Notes: generated by a model from the letters alone, not told the origin. 64,000 bases of DNA from Heracleum sosnowskyi (GCA_030848705.1 CM061243.1:11929044-11993043); one strand, 5' to 3'. Shown: positions 35,848 to 47,307, counted from the stretch's first letter. Numbers and translations are program-made.

Positions 35848-38800
35848 GTCTCCTAGCGTGGAATTGTCGTGGGCTGGGCAACCTACGTACAATTCGGTTC
35901 CTAAAAGATATTGTCCAACAAATAAAACCTAGCTTTATTTTTTTGTCTGAAACTTTAACTAATAAAAATACAGTGGTTGATGTTTGTAAGCAGCTGAATT
36001 TTGTGGGTTGTTGGGTGGTTGAATCTCAAGGCCGTAGTGGAGGGCTTGCGTTGTTATGGAAAAATAATGATAGTTGTGTGATTAAGGATGGAGGAACTCA
36101 CTTTATTGATTTTGAAGTGGAGAGCGAGCATGTAGGTAGATGGAGGTACACCGGCTTCTATGGGTGTCCAGAAAGGGGAAGGCGTAGGGAATCATGGGAT
36201 TTAATTCGTAGACTTTCAGGTAATTCTACTCTCCCGTGGTGTATCATAGGAGATTTTAATGATATCATGTTTGCGGAGGAAAAAAGGGGTGGGCAAGTAC
36301 AACCTCGATATCTATTAGAAGGGTTTACGGAAGCAATAAGAGATTGTGGTTTGATTGATCTGGGGTTTGTAGGTGAGAAGTACACATGGGAGAAATCCAG
36401 GGGTAAAAGTAATTGGGTGCAGGAGAGATTGGATAGAGGGTTAGCAAACCAAGGGTGGGTAAGCTTGTTTCCGACAGCAGAGATTCGGGTACTGAATGTA
36501 GCGCCATCAGATCATTTGCCTCTACATCTGCAGTTGAATAAGAAAGTGTATGTGCCAAAGGGGAGAAGGTTCAAGTTTGAGAACGTATGGGTTCGAGAGA
36601 AAGAATGTTTGAACTTGGTGAAGCATAGCTGGGAGAGTATGGAAGGCGAGGAGTTAATTGATAAAATTAAGTATTGTTGTATGAAATTAGAGGAGTGGGG
36701 AGGTGGAATTAGTAGAGAATACAAGAGGAAAATTCTGCACTGTAAAGAGAGGCTTAGTAAGTTCAGGTCTAGACGAGATGTGAAGGGTATTCAGGAGTAC
36801 AATGAGGCTCGTTGGGAGTATATGAACCTACTGGAGAAGCAAGAGATATACTGGAAACAACGCGCGAAACAATTTTGGTTACGGGAGGGTGACCAAAATA
36901 CAAGATTTTTTCACAAATATGCTTCCAAGAGAAGAAATAGTAACCAGTTAGTTCGTATAAAAGGGGAAGATGGAAATTGGAAGGAGACGAAGGAAGAGGT
37001 TCAAGGGGTAATTGAGGGGTATTTTGTACAGTTGTTTCAGAGTACATCAGTTAATGGTATGTTATCACAGCATGAAAAGGTACAGTGTATCACAGCAGAG
37101 GACAATGAAGATCTAATGTCGGAGATTACGCATGAGGAGGTGAAAACAGCGGTTTTCTCTATGCATCCTGAAAAAGCACCTGGGATAGATGGTTTAAATC
37201 CTATGTTCTTTCAAACGTACTGGAATATTGTGGGAAGTGACATAGTCAGGTTATGTCAACAGTTTATGCAGACAGGGGATCTACCAGATGGAATCAACCG
37301 TACAATGGTGTGTTTACTGCCAAAGATTAAAACACCACAATCAATGACGGATCTCCGTCCTATATCGTTATGTAATGTGGTAATGCGTATTCTGTCTAAA
37401 GTTTTGTCTAATAGGTTGAAACCATGTTTGAGTCACATAATTTCGGAGAAACAAAGTGCCTTTATTGAGGGGAGATTGTTGACTGATAACGCATTGATAG
37501 CATTCGAGGTAAATCATTATATGAAAAGGCGAACGCAGGGAAGGAATGGAATTGCTGGCTTGAAGATTGATATCTCAAAGGCGTATGATAGGTTGGAATG
37601 GGATTTTCTTCGAAATATGATGCAGCGTTTTGGTTTTAATGAAGTGTGGATTAACAGGGTGATGGAGCTAGTGTGCTCAGTATCGTATAGTTTCATTCAT
37701 GATGGGGATGTGTTTGGAAATGTAGAGCCAAAGCGTGGGCTGAGGCAAGGGGACCCAATCTCACCATATTTGTATATCATGTGCGTAGAAGGCCTAAGTG
37801 CCATTATTCGTCGGAATGAAGAGGCTGGATTGTTACATGGTTGCACGGTTTCCCGAGGGGCGCCCATGATATCTCATTTGTTATTCGCAGATGACTCATA
37901 CTTTTTCTTCAAAGCTACAGGGACAGAGGCAGGGGTGATGAAACGAATTTTGAACCGTTATGAGGAAATATCAGGACAGGTGATAAACTATAATAAATCG
38001 ACAATCACATTCTCTCCTAACACAAAGGAAGCGAGCAGGCGGGAAGTGTGCCAGCAGCTGGGGGTGGTCGAAGTGCAAATGCCTGGGAAGTACTTGGGAA
38101 TGCCCATGCAGATTGGTCGAAATAAGGCTTCAAGCTTTGCTTTTCTGAACGAAAGGATTGATCAAAAGCTCCAAGGATGGCAGAATATATCGTTGTCTAA
38201 GGCAGGGAAGGTGACATTATTGAAGACAGCAGCGCAAGGCATCCCAAACTTTTGGATGAGTCTATTTCTAATCCCAATAGAAGTTTGTGAGGGGATAGAA
38301 AGAAAAATGAACGCGTTTTGGTGGAGTAATGGAGGTGCAGGAAAGGGAATCAAATGGTTGTCATGGGATAGGATGTGCGAAGCGAAAGAAGGGGGTGGTC
38401 TGGGATTTAAAAAGTTACGAGAGTTTAACATAGCGATGTTGGCTAAGCAAGGTTGGAGGCTCATGAATAATATGAATTCTTTGGTCACAAACTTAATGAG
38501 AGCAAGGTACTTTCCTAATGGTGATTTCTTAAACGCTACGTTGGGTGCAAACCCAAGCTATGTTTGGAGAAGCATTATGGAAGCTCAGCAAAGTTTACAT
38601 CAGGGATGTAGAAGGAGGATCGGTAATGGAAGGAGTACACGAGTATGGAAGGTACCATGGTTGCCATGTCCTGAAAATGGGTATATTACAACTGACTTAC
38701 CGGATGAGTTAAAGGATATCCAAGTTCAAGGGTTTCTACATGAAAATAAAAAAGAATGGGATATGGAGGTAGTTCGTGATATTTGCAATGAACGTGACAG

Positions 38801-39899
38801 TAATCTGATTCAACAGATTCCTATTCCAGCAAGGGAAAAGGAGGACACTTGGATTTGGTTATTCGAGGATAAAGGGGATTTTTCTGTTAAGAGTTGTTAC
38901 AGGCAGGTTCATGGTGAAAAGCAGTACTCAGACAAGAGGTTTTGGCGGCAGTTATGGGCTTTAAAACTTCCTGGTAAGGTTTTGAATTTGTTATGGAGGG
39001 CTTGTCGAAATGTGGTGCCTACAGCAGTCGAGTTAGCGAAGAAAAATGTTCAGGTAAGTACAGTGTGCTGTTGGTGTCATTTGTATGATGAAGATACAGT
39101 CCATGTACTGTTTGGGTGTAGCTTTGCTCGAGGCCTGTGGAATGAAGTGGGGCTGCAGCAGTTAGTAACTGTGAAACCAAATGATACGGTTATGGAGGTA
39201 TTGCAGAGAACGTTTCAGAATGGAAGCAAGGAACAATGTGCTCTGGTTGGTATATTGTGTTGGGGTTTATGGTTGAGAAGGAACAAATGGCTGTGGGAGA
39301 AGATTAATAAGTCGATTTTTGGTGTAAGATCCATGGTGCTTACTATGTTCACAGAGTGGAAAAAATCGAAGGAGGTTATGAAAAAATCAGCTGGTGTAGT
39401 TCAAGGTACAGAAAGTAGATGGGTTAAACCTCCTCCTGGGTGGATAAAAGTGAATGTCGATGCAGCGTGTAAAAGAGGAGAGGGTAGTGTAAAGGTGGGA
39501 TGTGTAGCTAGGAACGAGCATGGGCAGTTTGTGAGAGCTAGGAGTAATGCTCTGCAAGGCCGAAGTCAACCCAGGGAAGCTGAGGCTCTAAGCCTTAAGG
39601 AGGCTCTGTCATGGACGAAACAATGGAGGAGAAATAAGGTGATTTTTGAATCGGATGCAAAATTGCTGGTTGAGGCTGTGAATGGAACGAGAGGGAAATC
39701 TTATTTTGATATGATTGCGGAGGATTGTAGTGATTTACTTAAACACTTTGATGAAGTGTTACTTGTTTTCGTGCATAGATCTGCGAACCATGTAGCCCAT
39801 TTGTTAGCAAAGGCCGCATGTTCTAGGTCAGGTCTTCAGGAGTGGATTCATTCTGCTCCAGATTTTATTTCTTGTAATCTCGCGTTGGAAGAATTTTAA
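35844..39899 (+). CDS. LINE ORF2: endonuclease, reverse transcriptase, zf-RVT, RNase H
   Basis: A 1351-aa polyprotein that nicks target DNA and copies LINE RNA. Domains in order: AP-type endonuclease, residues 1-230 (LLAWNCRGLGN, SETLTNK, IIGDFNDIMF at about 135, APSDHLPL at about 220); reverse transcriptase, about 450-760 (PGIDGLNPMFFQ, LRPISLCNV, KIDISKAYDRLEW, GLRQGDPISPYL, LLFADDSYFF with the catalytic FADD at about 679); zf-RVT zinc-binding region at about 1030-1100 (KLPGKVLNLLWRACRN, CWCHLYDEDTVHVLFGC); and plant-type RNase H at about 1200-1340 (VNVDAACKRG, EAEALSLKEAL, FESDAKLLV, RSANHVAHLLA). All key catalytic residues that I can check are present, and the frame is unbroken. The length is typical of plant L1-type ORF2. 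Confidence 0.93.
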   Translation: MSLLAWNCRGLGNLRTIRFLKDIVQQIKPSFIFLSETLTNKNTVVDVCKQLNFVGCWVVESQGRSGGLALLWKNNDSCVIKDGGTHFIDFEVESEHVGRWRYTGFYGCPERGRRRESWDLIRRLSGNSTLPWCIIGDFNDIMFAEEKRGGQVQPRYLLEGFTEAIRDCGLIDLGFVGEKYTWEKSRGKSNWVQERLDRGLANQGWVSLFPTAEIRVLNVAPSDHLPLHLQLNKKVYVPKGRRFKFENVWVREKECLNLVKHSWESMEGEELIDKIKYCCMKLEEWGGGISREYKRKILHCKERLSKFRSRRDVKGIQEYNEARWEYMNLLEKQEIYWKQRAKQFWLREGDQNTRFFHKYASKRRNSNQLVRIKGEDGNWKETKEEVQGVIEGYFVQLFQSTSVNGMLSQHEKVQCITAEDNEDLMSEITHEEVKTAVFSMHPEKAPGIDGLNPMFFQTYWNIVGSDIVRLCQQFMQTGDLPDGINRTMVCLLPKIKTPQSMTDLRPISLCNVVMRILSKVLSNRLKPCLSHIISEKQSAFIEGRLLTDNALIAFEVNHYMKRRTQGRNGIAGLKIDISKAYDRLEWDFLRNMMQRFGFNEVWINRVMELVCSVSYSFIHDGDVFGNVEPKRGLRQGDPISPYLYIMCVEGLSAIIRRNEEAGLLHGCTVSRGAPMISHLLFADDSYFFFKATGTEAGVMKRILNRYEEISGQVINYNKSTITFSPNTKEASRREVCQQLGVVEVQMPGKYLGMPMQIGRNKASSFAFLNERIDQKLQGWQNISLSKAGKVTLLKTAAQGIPNFWMSLFLIPIEVCEGIERKMNAFWWSNGGAGKGIKWLSWDRMCEAKEGGGLGFKKLREFNIAMLAKQGWRLMNNMNSLVTNLMRARYFPNGDFLNATLGANPSYVWRSIMEAQQSLHQGCRRRIGNGRSTRVWKVPWLPCPENGYITTDLPDELKDIQVQGFLHENKKEWDMEVVRDICNERDSNLIQQIPIPAREKEDTWIWLFEDKGDFSVKSCYRQVHGEKQYSDKRFWRQLWALKLPGKVLNLLWRACRNVVPTAVELAKKNVQVSTVCCWCHLYDEDTVHVLFGCSFARGLWNEVGLQQLVTVKPNDTVMEVLQRTFQNGSKEQCALVGILCWGLWLRRNKWLWEKINKSIFGVRSMVLTMFTEWKKSKEVMKKSAGVVQGTESRWVKPPPGWIKVNVDAACKRGEGSVKVGCVARNEHGQFVRARSNALQGRSQPREAEALSLKEALSWTKQWRRNKVIFESDAKLLVEAVNGTRGKSYFDMIAEDCSDLLKHFDEVLLVFVHRSANHVAHLLAKAACSRSGLQEWIHSAPDFISCNLALEEF

Positions 39900-39957
39900 T
39901 GATATGCAAGTGCTTTATTTCAAAAAAAAAAAATAAAAAATAAAAAATTATTGATGA

Positions 39958-40224
39958 TATAATTTTCTTTTCGTTTAGATTTTGTTGTAAGATTTCTTCC
40001 TTTACTTAGAGGGCTTTATTTTCTAGGTTTTAACGCTGTCTTTTCTCTAGGGTGCGCTTGAAATGGTGGATTTTTATTTTTAGACATTAAAATCTTATTG
40101 TCTAAGCTTCCGCGGACATTACATATCCTTCGACTAGATGATATACCTTTGAAAGTTTAAATTTTCTCTACATTAAATATATTCTTGTATGTTTATGTAT
40201 TCGTGACAAAAAAATTATCTTTTA

Positions 40225-40261
<37 letters not shown>

Positions 40262-40440
40262 AAGATTAAAAATTAAAAATCAATAATTTAATAATAGTTT
40301 ATATTAGTATTGTATATAAAAAAATTTATTGGTGAAATATAAATAACTCGATCTTCTTATTATATAATTTTTGACATAAATTTATAATTTATTAATTTTT
40401 TCTACATGTTACGTATTTATAATTTTATATTCATATTTTA
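39958..40440. other. Post-LINE intergenic, with microsatellite
   Basis: AT-rich DNA, probably the interior of the split TIR element. It contains a pure (TA) run at 40227-40259 and no gene. Confidence 0.5.
40227..40259. repeat. (TA)n microsatellite, about 16 units
   Basis: Uninterrupted TA dinucleotides, likely length-variable between individuals. Confidence 0.95.
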
Positions 40441-40654
40441 ATATAAGTTATTGATCAAAAGTTATTAGATATAAGTAAAACTTCATAAAATTCATTAAAA
40501 GTTTATCAAAAGTCATTATAAAAAAGTTTTTAAAAGTAACGATGAAATGTACAAACTCAATAAAAGCCATTAAAAGTTTATCAAATCATCAAAAGTCATT
40601 AACTTCTAAAAAGTTAATAAAAGTCATTTAAAATTGTAATATAATACCACCCCC
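40441..40654. repeat. Right arm of the TIR-bearing repeat
   Basis: Several variants of AAAAGTCATTAAAAGT lead into ATATAATACCACCCCC, the inverse of the left terminus at 33218. See the left arm for interpretation. Confidence 0.5.
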
Positions 40655-41358
40655 TAAATCTCTTGATACAATACCAAGCTCTAAATTTAATTTATAACAA
40701 AATTACCAGTGAATTTAATAAAAATACATCAAATTTTATATATCAATAATATATTATTCAACTGTTCTAAATGCTTTCAGTATATCAAATAAATCATCTA
40801 CATAATATTTGTGTTATGTGTTTTTAAAATTCCGATTATTCGAGTCATTTATTAGTCTTTTATTTTCTACATAATATTCTATTAATACATATTTCTACAA
40901 TTAAATTAAAAGAATTGAAATAAAATTTTAATCAAATATGAGTATTTATCAATTTTATGATATAAAAAGGCAGATGATAAAAAACAAACGATTGTTATAA
41001 CGTACACTTATGGTACACGTACCGCGGAAACTTTCTGCGATACGGTTTGCTACAACAATCATTTGTTGTAGACCGTCCCCCGATAAGTATATATTAGTTA
41101 TTTCATTATTAATAAAAATAAGATAAAATAATTATTTATTACAATAATATTTAATTTCCAATTTATTAATTTATCCTAATTCCTGAATCAACCTGTTAGA
41201 TCCATTTTCCGTTAATTACAACACTGCTTCACGAGACATCACTCTTGGCTTTAGGTTTGGGGTGCAGGATTGAAACGGTTGTGCAATCATAGTAGATTGT
41301 ATAAATGGACAGTGTCGAGTATGTTAAGTTCGGGTTACAAATCTAGGTGCTTGAACAC
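40655..41358. other. Intergenic, nothing coding; one short hairpin
   Basis: AT-rich. A GC-richer patch at 40995-41090 holds a small hairpin CTACAACA...TGTTGTAG at about 41050-41071. No gene is supported. Confidence 0.5.
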
Positions 41359-41633
41359 TGATGAGATTAATAATGGAACTACTGTGTTGACTTCAGTCAA
41401 ACCTGTAGTTAGCAATAAATTGAAATTACCATTCAACCAAACAAGACCTTATATTTGTAACTGATTCTGTTAGACTATCAAGTTAGTATAAATACCTTTC
41501 CAGATTCTATTTTGTAATCAAGTGAGAATCATTCAACTCTTCTGTAACAAACTATAATAATACTCTTTTGAGTCTTCTTCTTCTTCTTCACTTTACATAC
41601 ATGTTTTGTATATATCAATTCAGTAGAAGTTAA
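41359..41633 (+). mobile_element. 5' LTR of the copia element
   Basis: TGATGAGATTAATAATGG... to ...TTCAGTAGAAGTTA. It has a TATA box TATAAATA at 41487-41494 and a (TTC)n tract near 41575-41590. The 3' LTR matches it except for two deletions (about 11 and about 40 bases) and scattered substitutions. Confidence 0.8.
41487..41494 (+). promoter_or_regulatory. TATA box in the 5' LTR
   Basis: TATAAATA, conserved in the 3' LTR near 46605. It is the likely promoter of the element. Confidence 0.55.
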
Positions 41634-41635
41634 TA

Positions 41636-41645
41636 TGGTATCACA
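41636..41645 (+). promoter_or_regulatory. Primer-binding site
   Basis: TGGTATCACA, matching the first eight bases of the tRNA-Met type site TGGTATCAGA. It follows the 5' LTR within three bases. Confidence 0.7.
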
Positions 41646-41889
41646 ACATATCGATTACAGTAATGAAATTGCTTCCGCGTCAACAACAATTATCCACTGA
41701 ATGAACAGATTGTGATTTGGGGATTTTTCTCAAATTAGGGTTCTTTTCGGTTCAAAACTACTTACAATTGTAAGTTCTTATCTTTTTATCGATTAATCGA
41801 TCTGTTTTTCCTCTTGAACTTGATCTATTTGCATCGTTATTTTCGTGTGTTCATTGATTTGATTGCGTTTTGGTCTGCGTGTTGATTCA

Positions 41890-44800
41890 ATGGCTCGAAG
41901 TTATGCAAATGTTGTGGTTAATGCTAGTACAAATACTATTGATGAAAATATTGAGATTGATAGTGATAATAGTACACAGTCTTTGATTACCAATTCACAT
42001 CCGCTTTATTTGCAAAATATTGATCATCCTGGTATGATTTTGATCTCGAAAAAGTTGGCTGGAACTGAAAATTATGGTCCATAGAAGAGATCTCTTTCGA
42101 TTGCTTTATCAGCGAAAAATAAGCTAGGTATTGTTAATGGTTCATTTCCTAGACCTGAAGAGTCTTCTACTATTAGATCACAATGGTATAGGGTCAATGA
42201 TATAATCATTAGTTGGATTCTCAATACAGTTTCTGATGAGATTAGCAATGGAATGGATTTTGTTAACACCGCACAAGAAGTGTGGGATGAATTGAATGAT
42301 CAGTTTTCAAGCATAAATGGTCACAGAGTATATCAGGTGTTGAAGGACCTACATGCTTTAGAACAAGGTGATAAATCAGTCGAGATATACTATCATAAGT
42401 TGAAGAATCTATGGGATGAATATACGGCCTTAGAGCCTTTGATTGGTTGCAAAACTGGATGCAAGTGTGAATCACACAAACTTCAGGAGGAACGTCAGCA
42501 GAGAAAGAAGCTTCTGTAGTTTTTAATGGGTTTGAATGAAAGTTTTTTGACTACTAGGGGACAGATTTTGATGATGACTCCTCTGTCTACTATTGCTCAA
42601 ACATTTTCTCTTATTAAGCAAGAAGAAAGACAGAGACATGGGTCTGTTGTTCTCACTTCCTTCATTGCTAATATTAAGCATGAAGTATCTTCTAGTAAGT
42701 CCTATAACTCTTCTCAACCTGATGGTAATACTTCCATAGGGAAGAAAACTTTCTTGAAATGCAACTATTGTCATAAGGAAGGTCACCTTAAGGAGAATTG
42801 TTTCAAGTTAATTGGATATCCTCCAAAAGGACGGGGCAGAGGGAAATTTATTGCTAGCAATTGATCTGTTCTTGGCTCTAAGTTTCCACAGGCTATGCAA
42901 GTTAATGTAGTTCCTAGAAACAACAATGTCACGGATGTTACTCCTCCATCTACTGGTTCACAGAGTCAGCTTGATCACTTACAACAACAGGTTGCTCAGA
43001 TGGCAACTTATATGAACATGATGATGCAAGGCAATCATTCTAACAACTCTTTCACTACACCAGAAGATCATCTTACTACCAGCATGACAGGTTTGGCTTG
43101 CTCCATGATGTTTTATTCTATTTTACATAAAAAAAACTCATTTGGGTCATAAATACTGGTGCTTCTCATCATATGTGTTATGATAAGACTCTTTTCTCAC
43201 ACTTAACTATTGTTGCACAACCAATCCATATTGCTTTACCCAACAGTCACATAGTTAAGGTCACTCGTGTAGGTTCTGTTCCTCTTACACCAGATATTAC
43301 TTTGATCAATGTGTTTTTTGTGCCTGATTTCACATGTAATCTTTTATCAGTGAGCAAGTTAACTCATGATTCTGGTATTACTGTACAATTCTCACAGAGT
43401 AATTGTATTTTTCAGGCCCAGCACCAGGTGACCCTGGCAACTAGTGCTGAACAAGGATGCATTCACTTCCTTACTCAAACTTCAAGTCCAACCAATTTTC
43501 TTAATAAATCTGATTATTCAGCTCCTTCTCAGTCACAATCTGTAAATATGTGTTGTTCAAATTCTGTGTCAGTTTCACCTTCTTGTTCCAAGCTATGGCA
43601 TCTCAGATTAGGGCATGCTCCTAATTCTGTTCTAGCCCTTATTCCTGGTTTATCTACACTTTCAGATTCTAATAAAGACTATCCTTTATGTCCTATTTCA
43701 AAACAAACAATGCTTAGTTTTTCTCATAGTGAATCTCATGCTACAACTTTGTTTTCTCTCATTCACATGGATGTCTGGGGACCATATCATGTTAGTACCA
43801 CTCATGGCTGTAAATACTTCCTTACCATCCTTGATGATTGTATTAGATCCACTTGGACCTTTCTCATTCCTACAAAACAATATGTTTTCCAGAAATTTCA
43901 GTCTTTTGTAGCTTATGTTGCAAATCAGTTTAACACTTCCATTAAGTCAATAAGGACTGATAATGGTAGTGAATTCCTCAATTCTAGTTTCACTTCTTTT
44001 CTAGCTACACATGGTATCTCACACCAAAGATCTTGCACTTATACACCCCAGCAAAATGCTAGGGTGGAACGCAAACACAAACACTTACTTGAACTTGCAA
44101 GGGTTTTGAGATTTCAATCTGCCTTACCACATAGATATTGAGGGGAATGTTTACTCACTGCTACTCACTTGGTCAATCTTTTGCCCACTCCTGTTCTTCA
44201 ACACAAAAGTCCACATGAAATTCTGTACAACACATCACCAAATTATTCTTTGTTAAAAGCTTTTGGGTGTCTTTGTTATGCTTCTCTACATTTAGGAGAT
44301 AAATTTGCTCCTAGAGCAGTTCAAGGTGTTTTCATTGGCTATCCTTATTTACAAAAAGGATATAAAATTCTCAGACTTGACAATTACTCCATTTTCACTA
44401 GTAGACATGTAAAAATTTTGGAACACATTTTTCCTTATCATCATCAGTCTACTTCAGTGTCTTTCACCACTACTACACCTTGTAACTCCTATTCATTTTT
44501 AAATTGGTTATCCCATAGCAACTCTCCTTCTGTCACTCCTGAATCCTATTTTTCTGAGCCTGTGTCTACTGATGCTATCTCTGACCCTGTTTTAAATGAT
44601 TCTGCTATTGCTGATTCATCATCTTCACATTCTAATCCTTCTATTTCTTCAGTTTCTGGTCAACATACAGATTCTTCCATTCTTCCTATTGTTAGACAGT
44701 CCACTAGGTCAAAGACTAGACCTTTCTGGTGGGAGGATTATCATGTTCATTCAACAAAAACTACACAACCTACATCTACAGTATTGCACTCAAAATTGTT

Positions 44801-46470
44801 ATATTCTCATGTTAAATTGATTGTTAATCCTCCTCCTGTTTTAGATCCATTACCACCTATCTTAGTTGATTCTTTGGATTCTCTATCCGTACATATGTCT
44901 CACCACTCTTATGATACCTCTAATCAAGAAATTTTGGCTTATTCTAACAATTTCAAGGTTGTCTTTGAACCCACATATTATCATCAGGTAATTAAAGATC
45001 CTAGGTGGGTGGATGCTATTAACAAAGAGTTAGAAGCTTTGGAATCAAATAACACTTGGGTTTTGATGCCATTGCCAAAGAATAAGAAAAGTATTGGTTG
45101 TAAATGAGTTTTTAAGGTCAAATATCTACCTGATGGCAAAATTGAACGCTTCAAGGCTAGGTTAGTTGCAAAGGGTTACACCCAAACTGCTGGAATTGAC
45201 TATCATGATACTTTTGCCCCCGTTGTTAAGCTTGTTACTGTTCGTAGTTTGTTGGCTATTGCAGTTGCAAAAGAGTGGTATATTGAACAACTCGACATTA
45301 ATAATGCTTTTTTGCACGGGGATTTAACAGAAGAAGTATATATGCAACTTCCTTTGGGATATAATTCTATATCTAATCTGGTTTGTATGCTCATTAAGTC
45401 TTTGTACGGACTCAAGAAAGCTTCTTGAGAATGGTTCATAAAATTGGCTTCTTGTTTATTGGAAGTGGGTTACAAACAGTCAATGCTTGATCATTCATTG
45501 TTTACTTACACTTTTGATAAGAGTTTTGTTGCTGTGGTAGTTTACGTAGATGACATTCTTATTTCTGGAAATGATTTCTCCTTAATTCAGTCTTTGAAGA
45601 ATATACTACATGATAGATTCAGTATCAAGGATTTAGGGCCTGTCAAGTTTTATTTGGGACTTGAGGTATTCAGGAACAATCATGGTATGTTCCTTAGTCA
45701 ACATAAATTCATTGTTGATTTACTTAAGTCTGCAAATATGGAGGACTGCAAACCACTTTCAGTGCCTCTAGATCCTCATGTGAAGCTCTATGACAATGAT
45801 TTTTCTGGTCCTTTACTTCCTAATGCTACGTTTTATCGAGCTATTGTGGGCAAGTTGTTGTACTTGACTTCTTCATGGCCTGATATCTCTTTTTCAGTAC
45901 AACTTTTAAGTCAATTTTTACATTCTCCAAGACAAGCTCATTTGGTTGCAGTTGAAAGAGTACTTAGATACTTAAAGTTGACTTCACATCATGGGTTGTT
46001 CTTTTCTGCAACTTCTTCATTACATTTTCAGGGCTTCAGTGATAGTGACTGGGGCGGTGATCCTGGTGATAGAAAATCAGTAGGTGGTTATTATTTCCTT
46101 CTTGGTGACACTGCCATTTCTTAGCGTTCAAAGAAACAATCTTTGACTTCTAAAAGCACTTGACCTTGCTGCTAATCCTGTCTACCATGCTCGTACTAAA
46201 CATATCGAGATGGATTGTCATTTTCTTCGTGAGAAGATTCTTTATGACCTGGTGAATGTTTTTCAGATTTCTACTAAAGACAACACTGCAGATATCTTTA
46301 CTAAGGGTTTGGGAAAAGTACCACACTGGTCTTGCTCTTCCAAATTGGGACTTACTTTCTTAACCTCGTCCTCAATTTATGGGGGGCTTAATGCAGTTGC
46401 TGTTTATTCTGATGCTCAAACTTCGCATGATACTTCACTTAGGATGATTTCACATGATACTTGAGGATGA
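41890..46470 (+). pseudogene. Ty1/copia gag-pol, with stops, a frameshift and an RNase H deletion
   Basis: Gag starts at MARSYANVVVN (41890) and includes EQGDKSVEIYYHKLKNLWDE and the knuckle CNYCHKEGHLKENC. In-frame stops are at 42082, 42517 and 42862. An A-run near 43131 marks a frameshift into protease, where the catalytic site reads INTGASHHM (Asn in place of the Asp). Integrase follows (WHLRLGHAPNS, HMDVWGPY, TDNGSEF, TPQQNARVERKH), then RT (YVDDILISGND, KFYLGLEVF) with stops at 44139, 45105 and about 45426, and RNase H start GFSDSDWGGD with a stop at 46122. At about 46150 the frame jumps and the RNase H middle, where the Glu-containing AEAEY motif belongs, is missing; the tail resumes at ANPVYHARTKHIEMDCH. 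It is dead in several steps. Confidence 0.85.
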
Positions 46471-46489
46471 CTCCAGCAGAAGGAGGGAC

Positions 46490-46704
46490 TGATGAGATTA
46501 ATAATGGAGACTTCAGTCAAACATGTAGTTAGCAATAAATTAAAATTACCATTCAACCCAACAAGGCTTATATTTGTAACTGATTTGTTAAACTATCAAG
46601 TTAGTATAAATACCTTTCCGGTTTCTATTTTGTAATCAAGTGAGAAGTCTTCTTCTTCTTCACTTTACATACATGTTTTGTATATATCAATTCAGTAGAA
46701 GTTT
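46490..46704 (+). mobile_element. 3' LTR of the copia element
   Basis: Begins TGATGAGATTAATAATGG right after the purine tract GCAGAAGGAGGGAC and ends near CAGTAGAAGTT. It is about 60 bases shorter than the 5' LTR through two internal deletions. It ends only about 270 bases before the leader exon of the receptor kinase gene. Confidence 0.8.
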
Positions 46705-47307
46705 ATCTAAAGTAGTAGCAGTGATAGATGACTTGTGTTACATATGGGTCGTGTCGTGTGTGTGTGTTAGTTAAAAAAGGGGAGGTCGAAAAAGGTGGGA
46801 AGCGGACGAAGAAGCGAATGAATGGGAAGAGAAAATGAAACAACATAGTCCTGGTTTGTAGGGAGGCTAGGCAAGCTGGACTTGACCCAACATGGAATTT
46901 TCCAGTTTTCTCATTTTCTCTCTCTTCTTTTTTCCTTTGAGAACCCTAGCTGCCTGCTTCTTCCTTATTTCTTTCAGGTATGCTCTCCAATTCATATTAT
47001 TCATAATAATTAACTGTCCTTTTTTTTTAAAAAAAGTGTTGTTTATATTTTCATAAATATTGGTTTAAATGATTATGTGTTTATCAATGTTGCATGCAAT
47101 GTGTTTGATTGTATTGTGTAATGAGAAGAGTTTTGTTGTGTTCCAGGAGTAGTACTGGATTAAACATTTGTCGGCGAGAAGTTAGGGGAGAGCTGGTTGG
47201 GTTCTCCGAGAGGGTGAGGTTGAATGTTTATAAAAATGGGTTGCTGGAATTGTACCTGCTGCTTGTAATTAATTCATGTAATTATTTTGATTGAGTCTTT
47301 TTTTTAT
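46705..47307 (+). promoter_or_regulatory. PERK gene promoter and leader with 5' UTR intron
   Basis: Pyrimidine-rich sequence at 46905-46977 looks like a leader exon ending TTTCAG/GTATGC. A candidate leader intron 46978-47146 ends TTCCAG, followed by the rest of the leader up to the ATG at 47308. Upstream, a GTGTGTGTGT patch lies near 46760. No clear TATA box was seen. The copia 3' LTR lies immediately upstream. Confidence 0.5.

Larger units (their letters stand above)
34574..39945 (+). mobile_element. Full-length L1-type LINE with both ORFs open
   Basis: A 5.4 kb element between two copies of the 12-base duplication AATTATTGATGA. It has a short 107-bp 5' leader, ORF1 (34681-35847), ORF2 (35844-39899) and a short 3' UTR ending in an A-rich tail (39921-39945). 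Neither ORF has a stop or shift. The exact target duplication and open frames point to a recent insertion. A short leader could be natural or a slight 5' truncation. Confidence 0.9.
41359..46704 (+). mobile_element. Decayed Ty1/copia element with both LTRs
   Basis: 5' LTR 41359-41633, primer-binding site at 41636, gag-pol to about 46470, polypurine tract at 46476-46489 and 3' LTR 46490-46704. No target duplication was identified, perhaps because the LTR ends have drifted (the right ends do not read CA). Confidence 0.8.

Noticed and set aside
36158..39569. Several minus-strand ORFs over the LINE
   Set aside because: All lie opposite ORF2, whose domain content and intact frame explain the region.
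41270..41464. 64-aa ORF across the copia 5' LTR start
   Set aside because: It runs across the LTR boundary and has no recognisable protein.
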